Origin: Desmonostoc muscorum FACHB-395 | GTDB taxonomy: Bacteria > Cyanobacteriota > Cyanobacteriia > Cyanobacteriales > Nostocaceae | Assembly (NCBI RefSeq): GCF_014698035.1 | Contig: NZ_JACJSF010000015.1 | Location: forward strand, 62,001-126,000 | Direction: 5' to 3' | Length of the DNA: 64,000 nt | In this document: piece by piece, positions 54,187-62,451 of the stretch | Numbering within the stretch: the first letter of the stretch is position 1 | How the letters are laid out: each line of letters begins with the position of its first letter | Translations under genes and position numbers: made by a program | Notes under the pieces: generated by a model | The model's input: only the letters and a program-made list of their open reading frames with translations | Told to the model about the DNA's origin: nothing | Database searches by the model: none

Positions 54187-56002
54187 AGAATTATTTGATG
54201 AAGGAGAAAATCAAGATGCTTATGATGATTTAATTGTTTCTATTGAAGCTCAAAAGCGGGGATTAAATTTACTGATTGCAGTTTGCGATGATGCTAGCTT
54301 TCGTGATGAGATTATTGCTCAATATGAAGCTGAACTACAACCCGCCTTCCGTGCATATCGAGTAACTTTAGCACGTCAGGAACCAAGCCTCAAAGCTGCT
54401 CTTAACCAACTGGTACAACAAGAAGAATATCTCCGTCAGCAGAACCCGGTTGTGATTACTGTGACAGGTGCTGAACAATTGTATTTTCTCAGGTTGGGAA
54501 ATGAGCAATCAGAACAGGAGAAATTTTTTGGTTACTTACAGTGGACAAGGGAAGGATTGCGCGAATTTCCATTTGCGATCGTGCTTTGGGTAACTAACCA
54601 AATTTTAGTTAACTTGATTAAAAAAGCTCCTGATTTTTGGAGTTGGCGCAATGGTGTATTTCGGTTTGAATCTCAAAAAACAAATGCTATTCCTGGTAAA
54701 GAATTAGAAAATATCCGCTTTGTTTTTCGAGATACAGAATTAGCTAGTACAGATACTAATGAAACTAATCGCTTTTTCTTACCCATTCAAGATTTACAAA
54801 GATTAATCGAGAAAGTAGAACAAGAACGAGGAACTAAAGACCCCACCTTGGCTACTTTATACTCAAGATTGGGCGATATTTACCACAGCAGATTAGATCG
54901 GGGTGAATCTCAAAATTATCAAGAAGAACAGGAATTAGCAATTAAATATTGGCGACAGGCGAGTGAGCTACAAAATGAATTAGGTTTGCAGATAGATTTA
55001 GCTAATAGCCTCAACAATTTAGCCGGAATCTATCGTGCAACAGGACAGTACAGCGAAGCCGAACCCTTATATAAACAAGCTTTAGAACTGAGAAAACGCC
55101 TGCTAGGAGACAATCATCCTTCTTTTGCTACTAGCCTGAATAATTTGGCGGGACTTTACAAATCTACTGGACAATATGCTAAAGCGGAACTCCTATATCA
55201 ACAAGCTTTGGAACTGAGGAAACGTCTGTGGGGAGAAAACCATGCGGATGTCGCCGTCAGTCTGAACAATTTGGCATTACTATATGATGAGCAAGGACGT
55301 TATGACGAAGCAGAACCTTTGTATCTGCAATCATTAGAACTTGAAAAACGTTTGGTTGGTGAAAATCATCTTTCTTTCGCTCTTATACTAAATAATTTAG
55401 CGCTACTTTATTATCATCAAGGACGTTACAGTGAAGCTGAACCGTTGTCACAACAAGCAATAGAATTAGATAAGCGATTTTTGGGAGAAGAGAATCCTGA
55501 TGTTGCAACAGATTTGCACAATTTAGGATTGATATACCGCGCTCAAGGACGCTACGAGCAAGCAGAATCTTTGTTTTTAGAATCCTTGGAACTGAAGCAG
55601 CGTCTATTGCAAAAGGCGCATCCACTTTTAGCAGATACTATATATGCTCTTGGTTATATGTACAGGGAGCAAGGACGCTACAATGAAGCGGAATCTTTAT
55701 GTATAAAAGCCTTAGAACTTGATAAGCACCTATTGGGAGAAAATCATCCCAATGTTGCCGAAAGTCTCAATAATTTGGCAGAAATTTATCGTGCAACTGG
55801 ACGTTATGCTGAAGCAAAACCGCTCTATTTGCAAGCTTTAGATATTTGTGAGCGAGTCTGGGGTGTAAATCATCACCGTAGTGTCTCTATTCGTCAAAAT
55901 CTAGAAAAACTTGCCACAGCAATGGAGAATAATGGAGAGTGTGATGTCTTGTCTACGACACGCTGCGCCAACGACAACCCCTTTGGGGAACCCATTGCAT
56001 AG
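54176..56002 (+). CDS. Tetratricopeptide repeat protein, partner of the upstream ATPase
   Basis: 608 residues. Residues 1-205 form an alpha/beta region (VVITVTGAEQLYFLRL, then FPFAIVLWVTNQILVNLIKK) that resembles a nucleotide-binding fold without a P-loop. About 275-570 are seven kinesin-light-chain-type TPRs of 42 residues (SLNNLAGIYRATGQYSEAEPLY pattern, ending in LGENHP). The last ~22 residues (VLSTTRCANDNPFGEPIA) do not belong to the fold: they are encoded by a dispersed repeat of the GTTCGCGCAGCGTGG family in reverse orientation. After the TAG the same reading frame continues into a truncated xisH. It presumably senses or scaffolds for the ATPase; the function is unknown. Confidence 0.82.
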   Translation: MLNEELFDEGENQDAYDDLIVSIEAQKRGLNLLIAVCDDASFRDEIIAQYEAELQPAFRAYRVTLARQEPSLKAALNQLVQQEEYLRQQNPVVITVTGAEQLYFLRLGNEQSEQEKFFGYLQWTREGLREFPFAIVLWVTNQILVNLIKKAPDFWSWRNGVFRFESQKTNAIPGKELENIRFVFRDTELASTDTNETNRFFLPIQDLQRLIEKVEQERGTKDPTLATLYSRLGDIYHSRLDRGESQNYQEEQELAIKYWRQASELQNELGLQIDLANSLNNLAGIYRATGQYSEAEPLYKQALELRKRLLGDNHPSFATSLNNLAGLYKSTGQYAKAELLYQQALELRKRLWGENHADVAVSLNNLALLYDEQGRYDEAEPLYLQSLELEKRLVGENHLSFALILNNLALLYYHQGRYSEAEPLSQQAIELDKRFLGEENPDVATDLHNLGLIYRAQGRYEQAESLFLESLELKQRLLQKAHPLLADTIYALGYMYREQGRYNEAESLCIKALELDKHLLGENHPNVAESLNNLAEIYRATGRYAEAKPLYLQALDICERVWGVNHHRSVSIRQNLEKLATAMENNGECDVLSTTRCANDNPFGEPIA

Positions 56003-56239
56003 AGCTTTATTGCAGATTCAGATATCAGTGAATTTCATACTGCACTAGGACAATATCTAAATTACTGCCAAGCTATTGAAGAACAAGAAGTAGACAGAGC
56101 GCTTTACCTAGCAGTTCCTATTGAAACATATCAAGACTTTTTTCAACTTTCTTTTGTCCAACGCGCTCTTCATCGTTACCAAGTTAAGTTGATAGTTTAC
56201 GACCCAAGATGTGAGGAAATTCGACTATGGATAAAATAG
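56003..56239 (+). pseudogene. xisH: Truncated xisH (3' part)
   Basis: 78 codons in the frame of the upstream TPR gene, immediately after its TAG: SFIADSDISEFHTALGQYLN, then LYLAVPIETYQDFFQ and VKLIVYDPRCEEIRLWIK before a TAG at 56237. This is the C-terminal half of XisH, the restriction-endonuclease-like partner named from the fdxN element excision genes. The N-terminal ~60 residues with the first catalytic acids are gone. The 3' end still overlaps the xisI start, the normal xisH-xisI arrangement. A deletion or repeat-mediated recombination fused the two loci. Confidence 0.85.
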
Positions 56240-56562
56240 AACGCTATCGACAACTTATCAAACAAGTATTAAGCGAACATCAACAAATAGCATCTAATAC
56301 CGATACAGTAAATTCACAATTAATTTTAGACAATGAAAATGACCATTATCAACTAGCTTATGTTGGCTGGCAAGGAGATAAGCGGGTGTTTGGCCCGGTC
56401 ATGCATTTTGATATTCAAAATGAGAAAATATGGATTCAGTATAATGGTACAGAAGAGTCTGTTGCTGAACGATTGGTTGAGTTAGGTGTACCCCGTTCTG
56501 ATATTGTGATTGGGTTTCATTCTCCTTTTAAACGCCAATTTACTTCTTATGCTGTCGAGTGA
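56227..56562 (+). CDS. xisI: XisI protein
   Basis: 111 residues: MDKIERYRQLIKQVLSEHQQ, then YQLAYVGWQGDKRVFGPVMH, IQYNGTEESVAERLVELGVP and DIVIGFHSPFKRQFTSYAV. The family was named as a factor controlling fdxN element excision in Anabaena, but is abundant as xisH-xisI pairs across cyanobacteria; a toxin-antitoxin-like or genome-maintenance role has been considered. Full length. Its XisH partner is truncated here, so it may be an orphan. Confidence 0.9.
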   Translation: MDKIERYRQLIKQVLSEHQQIASNTDTVNSQLILDNENDHYQLAYVGWQGDKRVFGPVMHFDIQNEKIWIQYNGTEESVAERLVELGVPRSDIVIGFHSPFKRQFTSYAVE

Positions 56563-56592
56563 ATGTGAATATTTTCAACTCAGAGCTTCTAT

Positions 56593-56627
56593 AAGAAACC
56601 CGACTTATTAAAGAAGTCGGGTTTCTT
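56593..56627. terminator. Bidirectional terminator between xisI and the PBP gene
   Basis: AAGAAACCCGACTT (56593-56606) and AAGTCGGGTTTCTT (56614-56627) are a perfect 14-bp stem with a 7-base loop between two convergent genes. Confidence 0.9.
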
Positions 56628-56659
56628 GGGAAAGGGGGCTTAATTGTCATCCAAATCTA

Positions 56660-57736
56660 CTAGTCAACACTGACGAAACCAGCTTGCTCAATTGCTCTTT
56701 GTCCCTGGTCAGTTAATAAAAGTTTGGTGTATGCATCCCCAATTTGTTGTTCCCGACCTTTATTCTGTTTAATAATCACAAACAAATTAGCAATTATGGG
56801 ATAGCTACCATTTTTGATAGCTTCAGTATTTAGCTGATTGCGCTGACGCGGACATTGCTCAGGTGACACCATCGGTTCCCGATAGGGGGGAATTAATTGA
56901 CCAGCAGTCTGACCCAATGGCAAAGCCTTCACACTACATTGAGGCACTACCGAACGGGCAGAACCGTAATACACACCACCAGGGATTTTACTGAGTTGGC
57001 GCACTGCTTCTGTAGTAGAGTAGACATATTGCACATTGGAGCCAAGTATTTGCCCTTTCAAGTCGCTATTGCTAGGAAATATTACTGTATCTGCGTCCTC
57101 TGGTCGTTGAGATAAAGGTGTGATGGGTAGGTTTGGCCCACCTACTTGATTCCAGTTAGTAATTTTCCCCAAATAAATCTGCTGCAATTGGTCAACAGTT
57201 AAACCTGACACTTTCAGGGATGGGTTGACTACCACTGCTATTCCATCCATACCTATCTGACGTTGCTCAAGGGTGAAGCCTCGCGCTTTTGCCATAGCTT
57301 GTTCTTCATCTGTAAGGGGACGAGAAGACTGAGCAAAATCTAGTTTTCCATCAAGTAACATCCGAATGCCTGAGCTAGAACCAGGGCTAGCATTAACAGG
57401 GTCTACATAACGTAATTGTAGTTCCGGGCGATCGCTCTGGATCTGAGAATCTACCAATTGCCGAATAGATGCCCAAGCTGTACTTCCTCCGTAGTTAAAT
57501 GAGGCAGTGGGAACATCTGCAACTGTCTGAAAACTGGATGCGGTATTAGAGACGGTCTTAAAATTTTGATTAGAAGAAGAGTTAACGCTGTTACGGGACA
57601 ATAAATTCGGCTTTAGTAACCACCAAAGCAGCCCACCAATAACCATAAGTGTCAGCACTTTACCAATAATCAAACCTCTAAGAAAGAGGGAGATTTCGCT
57701 GTTAATTAAAGCTTTTTTTTGATTTGTATTGTCCAT
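56660..57736 (-). CDS. PstS-like phosphate-binding protein, membrane anchored
   Basis: 358 residues. An N-terminal membrane helix (about 20-42, LIIGKVLTLMVIGGLLWWLL) replaces a cleaved signal. The mature part is a periplasmic binding fold of the PstS type: FNYGGSTAWASIRQLVDSQI (about 80), SSGIRMLLDGKLDFAQSSRP, GMDGIAVVVNPS and LQQIYLGKITNWNQVGGP are the phosphate-binding segments. No pstC/A/B genes are near, so it may be a solitary sensor-type binding protein rather than part of a transporter. It follows the kinase gene on the same strand. Confidence 0.88.
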   Translation of the reverse strand: MDNTNQKKALINSEISLFLRGLIIGKVLTLMVIGGLLWWLLKPNLLSRNSVNSSSNQNFKTVSNTASSFQTVADVPTASFNYGGSTAWASIRQLVDSQIQSDRPELQLRYVDPVNASPGSSSGIRMLLDGKLDFAQSSRPLTDEEQAMAKARGFTLEQRQIGMDGIAVVVNPSLKVSGLTVDQLQQIYLGKITNWNQVGGPNLPITPLSQRPEDADTVIFPSNSDLKGQILGSNVQYVYSTTEAVRQLSKIPGGVYYGSARSVVPQCSVKALPLGQTAGQLIPPYREPMVSPEQCPRQRNQLNTEAIKNGSYPIIANLFVIIKQNKGREQQIGDAYTKLLLTDQGQRAIEQAGFVSVD

Positions 57737-57990
57737 ATTTTTAAATTTTGTTTATTATATTGATCTTACAGGAATCTCTAAGTAATTATCCTAGAATAAT
57801 TTTTAGAATATTTAGATTTAAATTAAATACGTAATAGCTAGTTAATAGGTATTTTTATGATTGCTGCTAGATTATTAACTTTTTCTAATGTATGGACTCA
57901 TATTTGAATTTTGTGAAGCTAGACCTATCGCGCTTGCTCTGCGCGCACCACACAAATAAATCTGGCTACACCACGCTGCACGAACAGAAA
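57737..57990. other. Spacer with dispersed repeat
   Basis: About 250 bases. ACCACGCTGCACGAACAG (57970-57987) is a reverse-oriented member of the GTTCGCGCAGCGTGG repeat family, next to CGCGCTTGCTCTGCGCGC (57929-57946), a GC-rich inverted repeat. The frame at 57892 is repeat-derived. Confidence 0.5.
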
Positions 57991-59307
57991 TTAAAGTGGA
58001 ATGCTATCATGAGATTCAATTTGATTTTTAGTAGTTTTTGCAACGCTGCAATTGTTTTTACAGACTCCTTTTTTAGCTGCTGATTTGGCTATTAGGCTAT
58101 TCACATTGGCATTAGTAAATCGTTGCTCAACAAATTTTTCTATAAAATTATTTAATTGAGTAGGTTGGTTTGGAGACGATGCACCTGTATTAATAAATGT
58201 ATAGATTAAAATTAATACTATAAAACTAGTGGTAGCGCCAAGTCCTATTCCTAGAAGCAAAAGAAAGTTTCTATAATTTAGCAAATAAGTATCATCAGCA
58301 TTTTGGTTGATGCCAGCAGATTCTGATGACTGTGGCAACATTAGAGCAGAATTAAGTGCTTGTAAAGCTTCTGCGGCAGACTGATAACGTTGGTTGTAGC
58401 GATCGCGAACCATTGTATCTAAAATATTTGCAAGAGCATCACTTACCTGTACCTGATCGCGCCAGAGAACTTCTCCAGTATTAGGATCTTCTTTTATTTG
58501 CTCAGGAATTAAACCTGTCAAAGCTTGAATGCCTATCATCCCGACTGCGTAGATATCGCTGCAAAGTTTTGGCTTTCCTTTAGCCTGTTCGCTTGGCATA
58601 TAACCAGGAGTTCCAACAGCAATTGTTAAACCTGCTCCCAAAGCACCAATTTTCTTAATACTCCCAAAGTCAATTAGCACAATTTTTTGATCGGAGTGCC
58701 GCCGCATTAAATTTTGGGGCTTAATATCGCGATGAATAATGTTATTTTGGTGAACGAATGCCAATACTTCCAGGATGTCTTTTAATAAACTTAAGACTGC
58801 ACTCTCGCTCAGACGCTGACCTGATACAATTTCTTGGGTTAACGCATGACCATCAATAAATTCTTGGACTAAATAGAAATCTCCATCTTCATCAAAATGG
58901 GCAAACAGTCTAGGAATTTGATCGTGGTCGTTGCCTAGCTGGTATAAAACTTCCGCTTCTCGATCAAATAACTTTTTAGCGATGGGTAGAACAGCAGGAT
59001 TAGAATCTTTTGGTTGGAAATGTTTTACCACACAATGGGGTTGTCCTGGTAAATCTAGGTCTACGGCTAAGTATGTATCACCAGAGCCTCCGCTTCCTAA
59101 GTGTTTGATAATTTCAAACCGATTACGAAGTGTTTTTCTGGGGAGAGAATATTGATCCCTGTTACCTCTAGCACCTGCTAACAAGTAAGTATTACCAGAA
59201 CCTCCGCTTTCCAGCAGTTTGACAGTCTCAAAGCGACTCCGAAGTTTTTTTCTAACTAGAGGGTTCTGGCTCATGTGGCGTATACTACTTGTCAATTTAC
59301 TGACCAT
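57991..59307 (-). CDS. Serine/threonine protein kinase with membrane helix
   Basis: 438 residues. The kinase domain covers about 60-335: glycine loop LGSGGSGDTYLA (70-81), catalytic lysine K95 (CVVKHF), HRDIKPQN (192-199) and DFG (213-215), with a GTPGYMPSEQA activation segment end. A membrane helix lies at about 345-368 (LLLLGIGLGATTSFIVLILI), leaving a short extracytoplasmic tail with CKNNC. Unusually, residues 22-42 (LRSRFETVKLLESGGSGNTY) duplicate residues 60-79, giving two glycine loops. The start may be ATG 59307 or 59274. It is upstream of the phosphate-binding-protein gene on the same strand. Confidence 0.9.
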   Translation of the reverse strand: MVSKLTSSIRHMSQNPLVRKKLRSRFETVKLLESGGSGNTYLLAGARGNRDQYSLPRKTLRNRFEIIKHLGSGGSGDTYLAVDLDLPGQPHCVVKHFQPKDSNPAVLPIAKKLFDREAEVLYQLGNDHDQIPRLFAHFDEDGDFYLVQEFIDGHALTQEIVSGQRLSESAVLSLLKDILEVLAFVHQNNIIHRDIKPQNLMRRHSDQKIVLIDFGSIKKIGALGAGLTIAVGTPGYMPSEQAKGKPKLCSDIYAVGMIGIQALTGLIPEQIKEDPNTGEVLWRDQVQVSDALANILDTMVRDRYNQRYQSAAEALQALNSALMLPQSSESAGINQNADDTYLLNYRNFLLLLGIGLGATTSFIVLILIYTFINTGASSPNQPTQLNNFIEKFVEQRFTNANVNSLIAKSAAKKGVCKNNCSVAKTTKNQIESHDSIPL

Positions 59308-59863
59308 TCAGAGCTTGGGTGAGGTATGAATACCTGCCGCTAGATTTGTTACTATTTGAGGAAGTTAGCTTTTCAGGCAAACCATACTTTGGAGCATTTT
59401 CATGGTTAGCTCCTTAACTTGGTTAATTTGATACCTTTACAGATATCTTAATATAAATATAAAATTTATTTTTGGAATAATTCAATAATTTTATCACTTA
59501 AGTAAATTTAATACTAGCCTCCAGTATTTATAACTGTAGACAGAAGACAACATTCAGTAGTTAGAAGATTTATTTAAAAAACATCCGACTTTTCCGACTT
59601 TTCCCACCTTTTAGTTTCGTCTATAGTAATCCGCTATGATTTTTGTTCGCGCAGCGTGGCGTAGCCCTACTTACTTGCATGAGTAGGCAATAGGAAAGAA
59701 GGCTTTTTGAGTTGTACGAAGTTCTCTTCAAAAATAAAATATGAGTACTATATATCACTTGCAATAAGTCAGTTACATTTAAAAAAGTAATAGTGTGAGT
59801 AGTTTAAGCTTGTTTTAGTATATTTTCTATAAACTTTGCTAAGTGAAAAATAAAATATTAATT
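59308..59863. other. AT-rich spacer with one repeat copy
   Basis: About 560 bases. GTTCGCGCAGCGTGGCGTAG (59645-59664) is a copy of the family at 15183 and 5545. TTTCCGACTTTTCCC-like direct repeats lie near 59590-59612. No gene is seen. Confidence 0.45.
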
Positions 59864-59885
59864 AAAAAAGCCCCCTATTGGGGGC
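59864..59885 (-). terminator. Terminator of the cytochrome oxidase operon
   Basis: GCCCCC (59870-59875), loop TATT, GGGGGC (59880-59885). On the minus strand the stem is followed by TTTTTT (59864-59869). It ends the ctaC-D-E transcript. Confidence 0.9.
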
Positions 59886-59929
59886 CTATTAAGTTGTTTG
59901 CGTGGAGTAAACAACTAAATAATTAATAC

Positions 59930-60556
59930 TCACAGGAGATAGAGTAATCCGAACAAAATAATCCAAATCACGTCAACGAAGTGCCAGTAGATTTCGGCTG
60001 CTTCAATACCAAAGTGCTTTTCGTCACTATAGTGACCCGGAAGGCGCGATCGCCACAACACAGCAACAATAGCCAAAACGCCAATGGTAACGTGCAATCC
60101 GTGGAAACCAGTCAAAACATAAAATGCACTAGCAAATAAATTGGTAGTTAAACCAAATTCTAAATGGGTATATTCATATACTTGACCCACTAAGAAAGTA
60201 GCGCCCATCACGGCGGTAATTGCTAACCAGATTCGCGCACCTCGCGTATCGTTCTTTTTGATAGCAGTGTCAGCATTGTGCATGACAAAACTACTAGAAA
60301 TTAGATTGATGGTGTTGACTCCAGGTAACAATAATTCTAATTCTGGAGTACCTGCTGGCGGCCACACAGGTAAGGTAGCACGGAAAGCTAAGTAGGCTCC
60401 GAACAGACCCATAAAAATCATCCCTTCAGCAATCAGGAAGACATATAGCCCAAACAGACGATGGTCTGGATGTTCTTCGTGATGGCCAACGGACGCTTCC
60501 ACCGCGTGGTGATGATTAAGTTCGGTTTTAGCTGGGTCAATGATTTGACTTTGCAT
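59930..60556 (-). CDS. ctaE: Cytochrome c oxidase subunit III
   Basis: 208 residues from the ATG at 60556 (MQSQIIDPAKTELNHHHAVE); the frame runs on upstream through a GGGGAATG short repeat and is not likely coding there. Five membrane helices. EGMIFMGLFGAYLAFRATLP (about 47-66), INLISSSFVMHNADTAIKKN, FYVLTGFHGLHVTIGVLAIV and IYWHFVDVIWIILFGLLYLL are subunit III signatures. It is part of the aa3-type terminal oxidase in the cytoplasmic or thylakoid membrane. Last gene of ctaC-D-E. Confidence 0.96.
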   Translation of the reverse strand: MQSQIIDPAKTELNHHHAVEASVGHHEEHPDHRLFGLYVFLIAEGMIFMGLFGAYLAFRATLPVWPPAGTPELELLLPGVNTINLISSSFVMHNADTAIKKNDTRGARIWLAITAVMGATFLVGQVYEYTHLEFGLTTNLFASAFYVLTGFHGLHVTIGVLAIVAVLWRSRLPGHYSDEKHFGIEAAEIYWHFVDVIWIILFGLLYLL

Positions 60557-60640
60557 GAATTTTGATGAGTGGGGAGTGGGGAATGGGGAATGGGGAATGG
60601 GGAGCAGAGGAGAAGAAATTCCTAGTCCCCAGTCCACAGT
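60557..60640. repeat. Short tandem repeat GGGGAAT
   Basis: GGGGAAT units (about four, 60575-60600) in the ctaD-ctaE spacer, plus a diverged AGTGGGGAG flank. A short tandemly repeated sequence. Confidence 0.7.
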
Positions 60641-60647
60641 CGCAAGT

Positions 60648-62390
60648 TTATTTGCGGTCTTCGGGATTGGCAGCAACGGCTGGATCGGGTTCTGCTCTTA
60701 ATACTGAGTTTGGCCCACCAGACAAGATTGGATTGGGATCGTATAAGGGTACATCTTCATTAGCCCTTTCCAAACCGTAGTCGTAGGGGCCTGTAGCCAG
60801 CACTGGGGTTTGATCAAAATTTTCGATCGCAGGTGGTGAAGTTGTCATCCATTCTAAGGTAAGTGCCCTCCAAGGATTATTAGCAGCTTTCTCACCGTAC
60901 AACCAACTCCAAACCGCATTGATGATGAAGGGGAATGTCGAAATTGCCAGTATGTAAGAACCATACGTACAAATTTCGTTCAATGTGGTGAATTTGGGAT
61001 CGTATTGGGCAATGCGGCGATTCATGCCCATTAAACCCAGTTTGTGCATAGGTAAGAAGGTCATGTTTAGACCGACAATAGTCAAGGCAAAATGAACCTT
61101 ACCCCAAAATTCGTTGATCATCCGTCCCGTCATTTTTGGGAACCAGTGGTAAATGGCGGCAAAAATCCCTAGCACGCTACCACCAAATAGCACATAGTGC
61201 AAGTGGGCTACCACAAAATAGGTGTCGTGAACGTGAATGTCAAAGGGCACTGATGCCAACATCACGCCACTGATCCCACCGATTACAAAAGTGCCGACAA
61301 AGCCGATAGCGAACAACATCGCACTGTTAAGCTGGATTTTTCCACCCCACATGGTTGCTAACCAGCTAAATATTTTAATCCCCGTGGGTACAGCGATGAT
61401 CATGGTGGTGATCATAAAGAACATCCGTAACCAACCGGGGATACCACTGGTAAACATGTGGTGCGCCCAGACGATTAGCCCCAAAAAGCTGATTGCTAGA
61501 GATGAATAAGCGATCGCTTTATAGCCAAAAATCGGCTTGCGGGAATGCACGGGGATAATTTCTGAAATTGCTCCAAAGAAGGGCAAAATCATGATGTAAA
61601 CGGCTGGGTGGGAGTAAAACCAGAACATGTGCTGGTATACAACCGGGTCGCCACCGCCAGTTGGGTTAAAAAATGTTGTCCCGGCAATTAAGTCAAAAGA
61701 AAGCAGAATCAGACCGGCTGCAAGAACTGGGGTGGATACTAAAACTAGCGCCGAAGTTGCAAACATTGCCCAGCAGAACAAGGGCATTTTGTGTATGTCC
61801 ATGCTGGGGATACGCATTTTTAGCAATGTCACCAGGAAATTTATCGACCCCAAAATTGAGGACGTACCCAGCAGCAGGACACTCATAATCCAAATGCCTT
61901 GCCCCACTTGTCCTGTTACCAAACTCAGGGGAGGGTAGGAAGTCCAACCCGCATCCGGTGCATCGCCTACCGCTAAACTGGCGATCAGCAATATACCCGC
62001 AGGGGGGATCATCCAAAAGGCAACAGCATTCAGCCGAGGAAATGCCATATCTTTTGCCCCAATCATCAGGGGAATTAGATAGTTAGCAAACCCTGCCCCG
62101 GTTGGCACGATCCACAAGAAAATCATGATCGTGGCGTGCAGCGTAAACAGACTGTTGTAGACTTCTGGGGTAACAAAATCTACCTCTGGGGTTCGTAGTT
62201 CAGTACGAACCAAGTCAGCCATTACGCCGCCAATGCAGTAGAAAATAAACGAAGTGACTAGGTATTGAATCCCAATCACCTTATGGTCGGTTTGAAAGCC
62301 AAAGAAGTCTTGCCATTTTCTGATCCCTGGTTCCTCAAGAAGGGCAGGGATATTGGCAGTTTCTTGCAACTGAGCTTGTGTCATAGTCAT
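60648..62390 (-). CDS. ctaD: Cytochrome c oxidase subunit I
   Basis: 580 residues. The haem-copper core is intact: the haem a ligand in LFTLHATIMIF (about 88), the CuB/Tyr cross-linked site WFYSHPAVYIMILP (about 260), HH pair in VWAHHMFTSGI (about 309-311) and the haem ligands in HDTYFVVAHLHYV (about 385-397). Twelve membrane helices. The long hydrophilic C-terminus (ATGPYDYGLERANEDVPLYD) is typical of cyanobacterial CtaD. It accepts electrons from cytochrome c6 or plastocyanin and pumps protons. Confidence 0.98.
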   Translation of the reverse strand: MTMTQAQLQETANIPALLEEPGIRKWQDFFGFQTDHKVIGIQYLVTSFIFYCIGGVMADLVRTELRTPEVDFVTPEVYNSLFTLHATIMIFLWIVPTGAGFANYLIPLMIGAKDMAFPRLNAVAFWMIPPAGILLIASLAVGDAPDAGWTSYPPLSLVTGQVGQGIWIMSVLLLGTSSILGSINFLVTLLKMRIPSMDIHKMPLFCWAMFATSALVLVSTPVLAAGLILLSFDLIAGTTFFNPTGGGDPVVYQHMFWFYSHPAVYIMILPFFGAISEIIPVHSRKPIFGYKAIAYSSLAISFLGLIVWAHHMFTSGIPGWLRMFFMITTMIIAVPTGIKIFSWLATMWGGKIQLNSAMLFAIGFVGTFVIGGISGVMLASVPFDIHVHDTYFVVAHLHYVLFGGSVLGIFAAIYHWFPKMTGRMINEFWGKVHFALTIVGLNMTFLPMHKLGLMGMNRRIAQYDPKFTTLNEICTYGSYILAISTFPFIINAVWSWLYGEKAANNPWRALTLEWMTTSPPAIENFDQTPVLATGPYDYGLERANEDVPLYDPNPILSGGPNSVLRAEPDPAVAANPEDRK

Positions 62391-62451
62391 TAGTCATTAG
62401 TCATTAGTCATTGGTCATTAGTCACTGGATTTTGACTAAATAACATATTGA
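62391..62451. repeat. Short tandem repeat GTCATTA before ctaD
   Basis: About seven GTCATTA/GTCATTG units between ctaC and ctaD. The same heptamer family occurs at 25620-25704 and 43545-43580. Confidence 0.8.

Noticed and set aside
60557..60676. N-terminal extension of cytochrome oxidase subunit III
   Set aside because: The 40 extra codons read a GGGGAAT short repeat and overlap the ctaD end; the ATG at 60556 gives the family N-terminus.
61693..62016. Minus-strand 107-codon frame within ctaD
   Set aside because: Out-of-frame shadow of a certain gene.
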